6,742 bases of DNA from UBA1858 sp963926275 (GTDB taxonomy: Bacteria; Pseudomonadota; Gammaproteobacteria; UBA4575): assembly GCA_963926275.1 (NCBI GenBank), contig CAWUWP010000047.1, positions 1 through 6,742 on the forward strand, read 5' to 3'. Every line of letters starts with the position of its first letter. The first letter of the stretch is position 1. Below, one piece after another: positions 5,754 through 6,742 of the stretch. The position numbers and the translations under genes are program-made. The notes beneath the pieces are model-generated. The model was not told where the DNA came from and made no database searches. It saw only the letters and a program-made list of their open reading frames with translations.

Positions 5754-6742
5754 ATGCCGACTAAAAATACATCAATTCATGGTGAATGGTCCTCACGGAT
5801 GGCATTTATCTTAGCCGCAGCAGGTTCTGCTGTTGGCTTAGGCAATATCTGGAAATTTCCTTATATGGCTGGCGAAAATGGTGGGGGTGCGTTTGTGCTA
5901 ATTTATTTGCTGTGTATTGTCGTATTTGGCCTACCCATAATGATGGCTGAAGTTATGTTGGGTCGTCGTGGACGACAAAGCCCAATCAATACAATGAAAA
6001 CGTTGAGTCAGCAGGAAAATGCGCATAAAGCCTGGGGCCTACTGGGGTGGAGTGGAGTGCTGGCAGGCGTACTAATACTCTCTTATTACAGTGTGATAGC
6101 CGGTTGGTCGCTTTCCTATGTGCTTGAGAGTGTCACCGGTTCATTGCACGGAATAACCGAAACACAAGCAGGCGACTTATTTTCAAATTTAATTGCCAGT
6201 CCGCTAACGTTAATTTTCTGGCATACCTTGTTTATGGTGATGACCATGATTGTGGTGGCAAGAGGGATCAGCAATGGACTAGAAGTGGCCGTTAGGTATT
6301 TGATGCCTTCACTTGCGATATTGATTTTAGTACTAATTGGTTATTCGATTTCTCAAGGTCATTTTATGTTGGGTGTTGAGTTTATGTTCACTCCTGATTT
6401 TTCAAAAATCAATCAAGAAGTAGTACTAGCTGCAATGGGTCAAGCATTTTTCTCATTGAGTTTGGGGATGGGCGCAATCATGATCTATGGGTCGTATCTC
6501 TCTCGAAATGCGTCTATTGCTAAAACAAGTTTTGCCGTGGCACTGATGGATACCTCTGTCGCGATACTTGCTGGGCTAGCAATATTTCCTATTGTATTTG
6601 CCTATCAATTAGAGACGGCACAAGGACCAGGGTTAATATTTAATACATTGCCGTTAGCCTTTGGACAAATGTCAGGTGGCATCATATTTGGTACGTTATT
6701 TTTTGTATTGCTAGTGTTTGCTGCATGGACATCTTCAATCTC
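5754..6742 (+). CDS. Sodium-dependent transporter, neurotransmitter:sodium symporter (NSS/SNF) family, 5' part
   Basis: An inner-membrane LeuT-fold transporter that couples sodium entry to uptake of amino acids or related amines. The frame is open for 329 codons to the window edge; bacterial members have about 440-510. The ATG at 5754 is the first start after an in-frame TAA at 5739-5741. Gate residues Trp12 and Arg15 precede TM1, which reads AAAGSAVGLGNIWKFPY (21-37). By alignment to LeuT, Gly24, Ala26, Val27 and Asn31 match the sodium/substrate residues 20, 22, 23 and 27. ENGGGAFVLIY and LPIMMAEVMLGR (TM2, Glu66) follow. TM6 reads FFSLSLGMGA, with Ser234 where LeuT has sodium-1 ligand Thr254. 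The window ends in AAWTSSI (323-329), the TM8 sodium-2 site (Ala323, Thr326, Ser327). About seven membrane helices are visible. It is transcribed divergently from smpB. The substrate cannot be read from the sequence. Confidence 0.95.
   Translation, partial: MPTKNTSIHGEWSSRMAFILAAAGSAVGLGNIWKFPYMAGENGGGAFVLIYLLCIVVFGLPIMMAEVMLGRRGRQSPINTMKTLSQQENAHKAWGLLGWSGVLAGVLILSYYSVIAGWSLSYVLESVTGSLHGITETQAGDLFSNLIASPLTLIFWHTLFMVMTMIVVARGISNGLEVAVRYLMPSLAILILVLIGYSISQGHFMLGVEFMFTPDFSKINQEVVLAAMGQAFFSLSLGMGAIMIYGSYLSRNASIAKTSFAVALMDTSVAILAGLAIFPIVFAYQLETAQGPGLIFNTLPLAFGQMSGGIIFGTLFFVLLVFAAWTSSI

Noticed and set aside
1..6742. CRISPR array, tRNA or rRNA gene, insertion sequence
   Set aside because: No regularly spaced repeats, tRNA-like cloverleaf, rRNA sequence, transposase motifs or terminal inverted repeats were seen.

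Overview
The window looks like a stretch of a moderately AT-rich gammaproteobacterial chromosome. The best taxonomic clue is the co-directional block YafS-like methyltransferase - rnhA - dnaQ, an arrangement known from gammaproteobacteria. The proteins also resemble gammaproteobacterial families. A Methylophaga/Cycloclasticus-like or host-associated lineage is possible, but that is inference and no marker here settles it.

Layout. Positions 1-678 (+) hold the C-terminal part of a peptide-type ABC transporter ATPase that enters from the left. Positions 685-3019 (-) hold what was once a three-gene phospho-signalling module, transcribed kinase -> PP2C phosphatase -> FHA protein. All three members are damaged. 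The membrane Ser/Thr kinase has a frameshift at an A8 tract, an out-of-frame loss of about 46 nt before the HRD catalytic loop, and no C-lobe end. The phosphatase has lost its N-terminal half and is joined out of frame to the kinase stump at about 1937/1938. The FHA gene has an in-frame TAG at codon 80. Positions 3020-3249 are a divergent intergenic region with a CRP-like 22-bp operator and a -10 element. Positions 3250-5171 (+) carry the methyltransferase, rnhA and dnaQ. Positions 5168-5644 (-) carry smpB, convergent with dnaQ and sharing a CTAG stop palindrome. Positions 5645-5753 are a divergent promoter region. Positions 5754-6742 (+) hold the first 329 codons of a sodium-dependent neurotransmitter-symporter-family transporter that runs off the right edge.

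How the genes relate. RnhA (RNA of RNA-DNA hybrids, Okazaki primer removal), DnaQ (replicative proofreading) and SmpB (tmRNA-mediated ribosome rescue) are core information-processing genes, and all are intact with their catalytic residues. The two transporters are uptake systems with no visible link to them. The kinase/phosphatase/FHA block is the accessory element. Its three components (writer, eraser, phospho-reader) each carry disabling lesions while every neighbour is intact, which points to loss of a whole signalling pathway rather than random sequence error. The most notable observations are this pathway-wide decay, with its frame arithmetic, and the CRP-like operator in the divergent gap.
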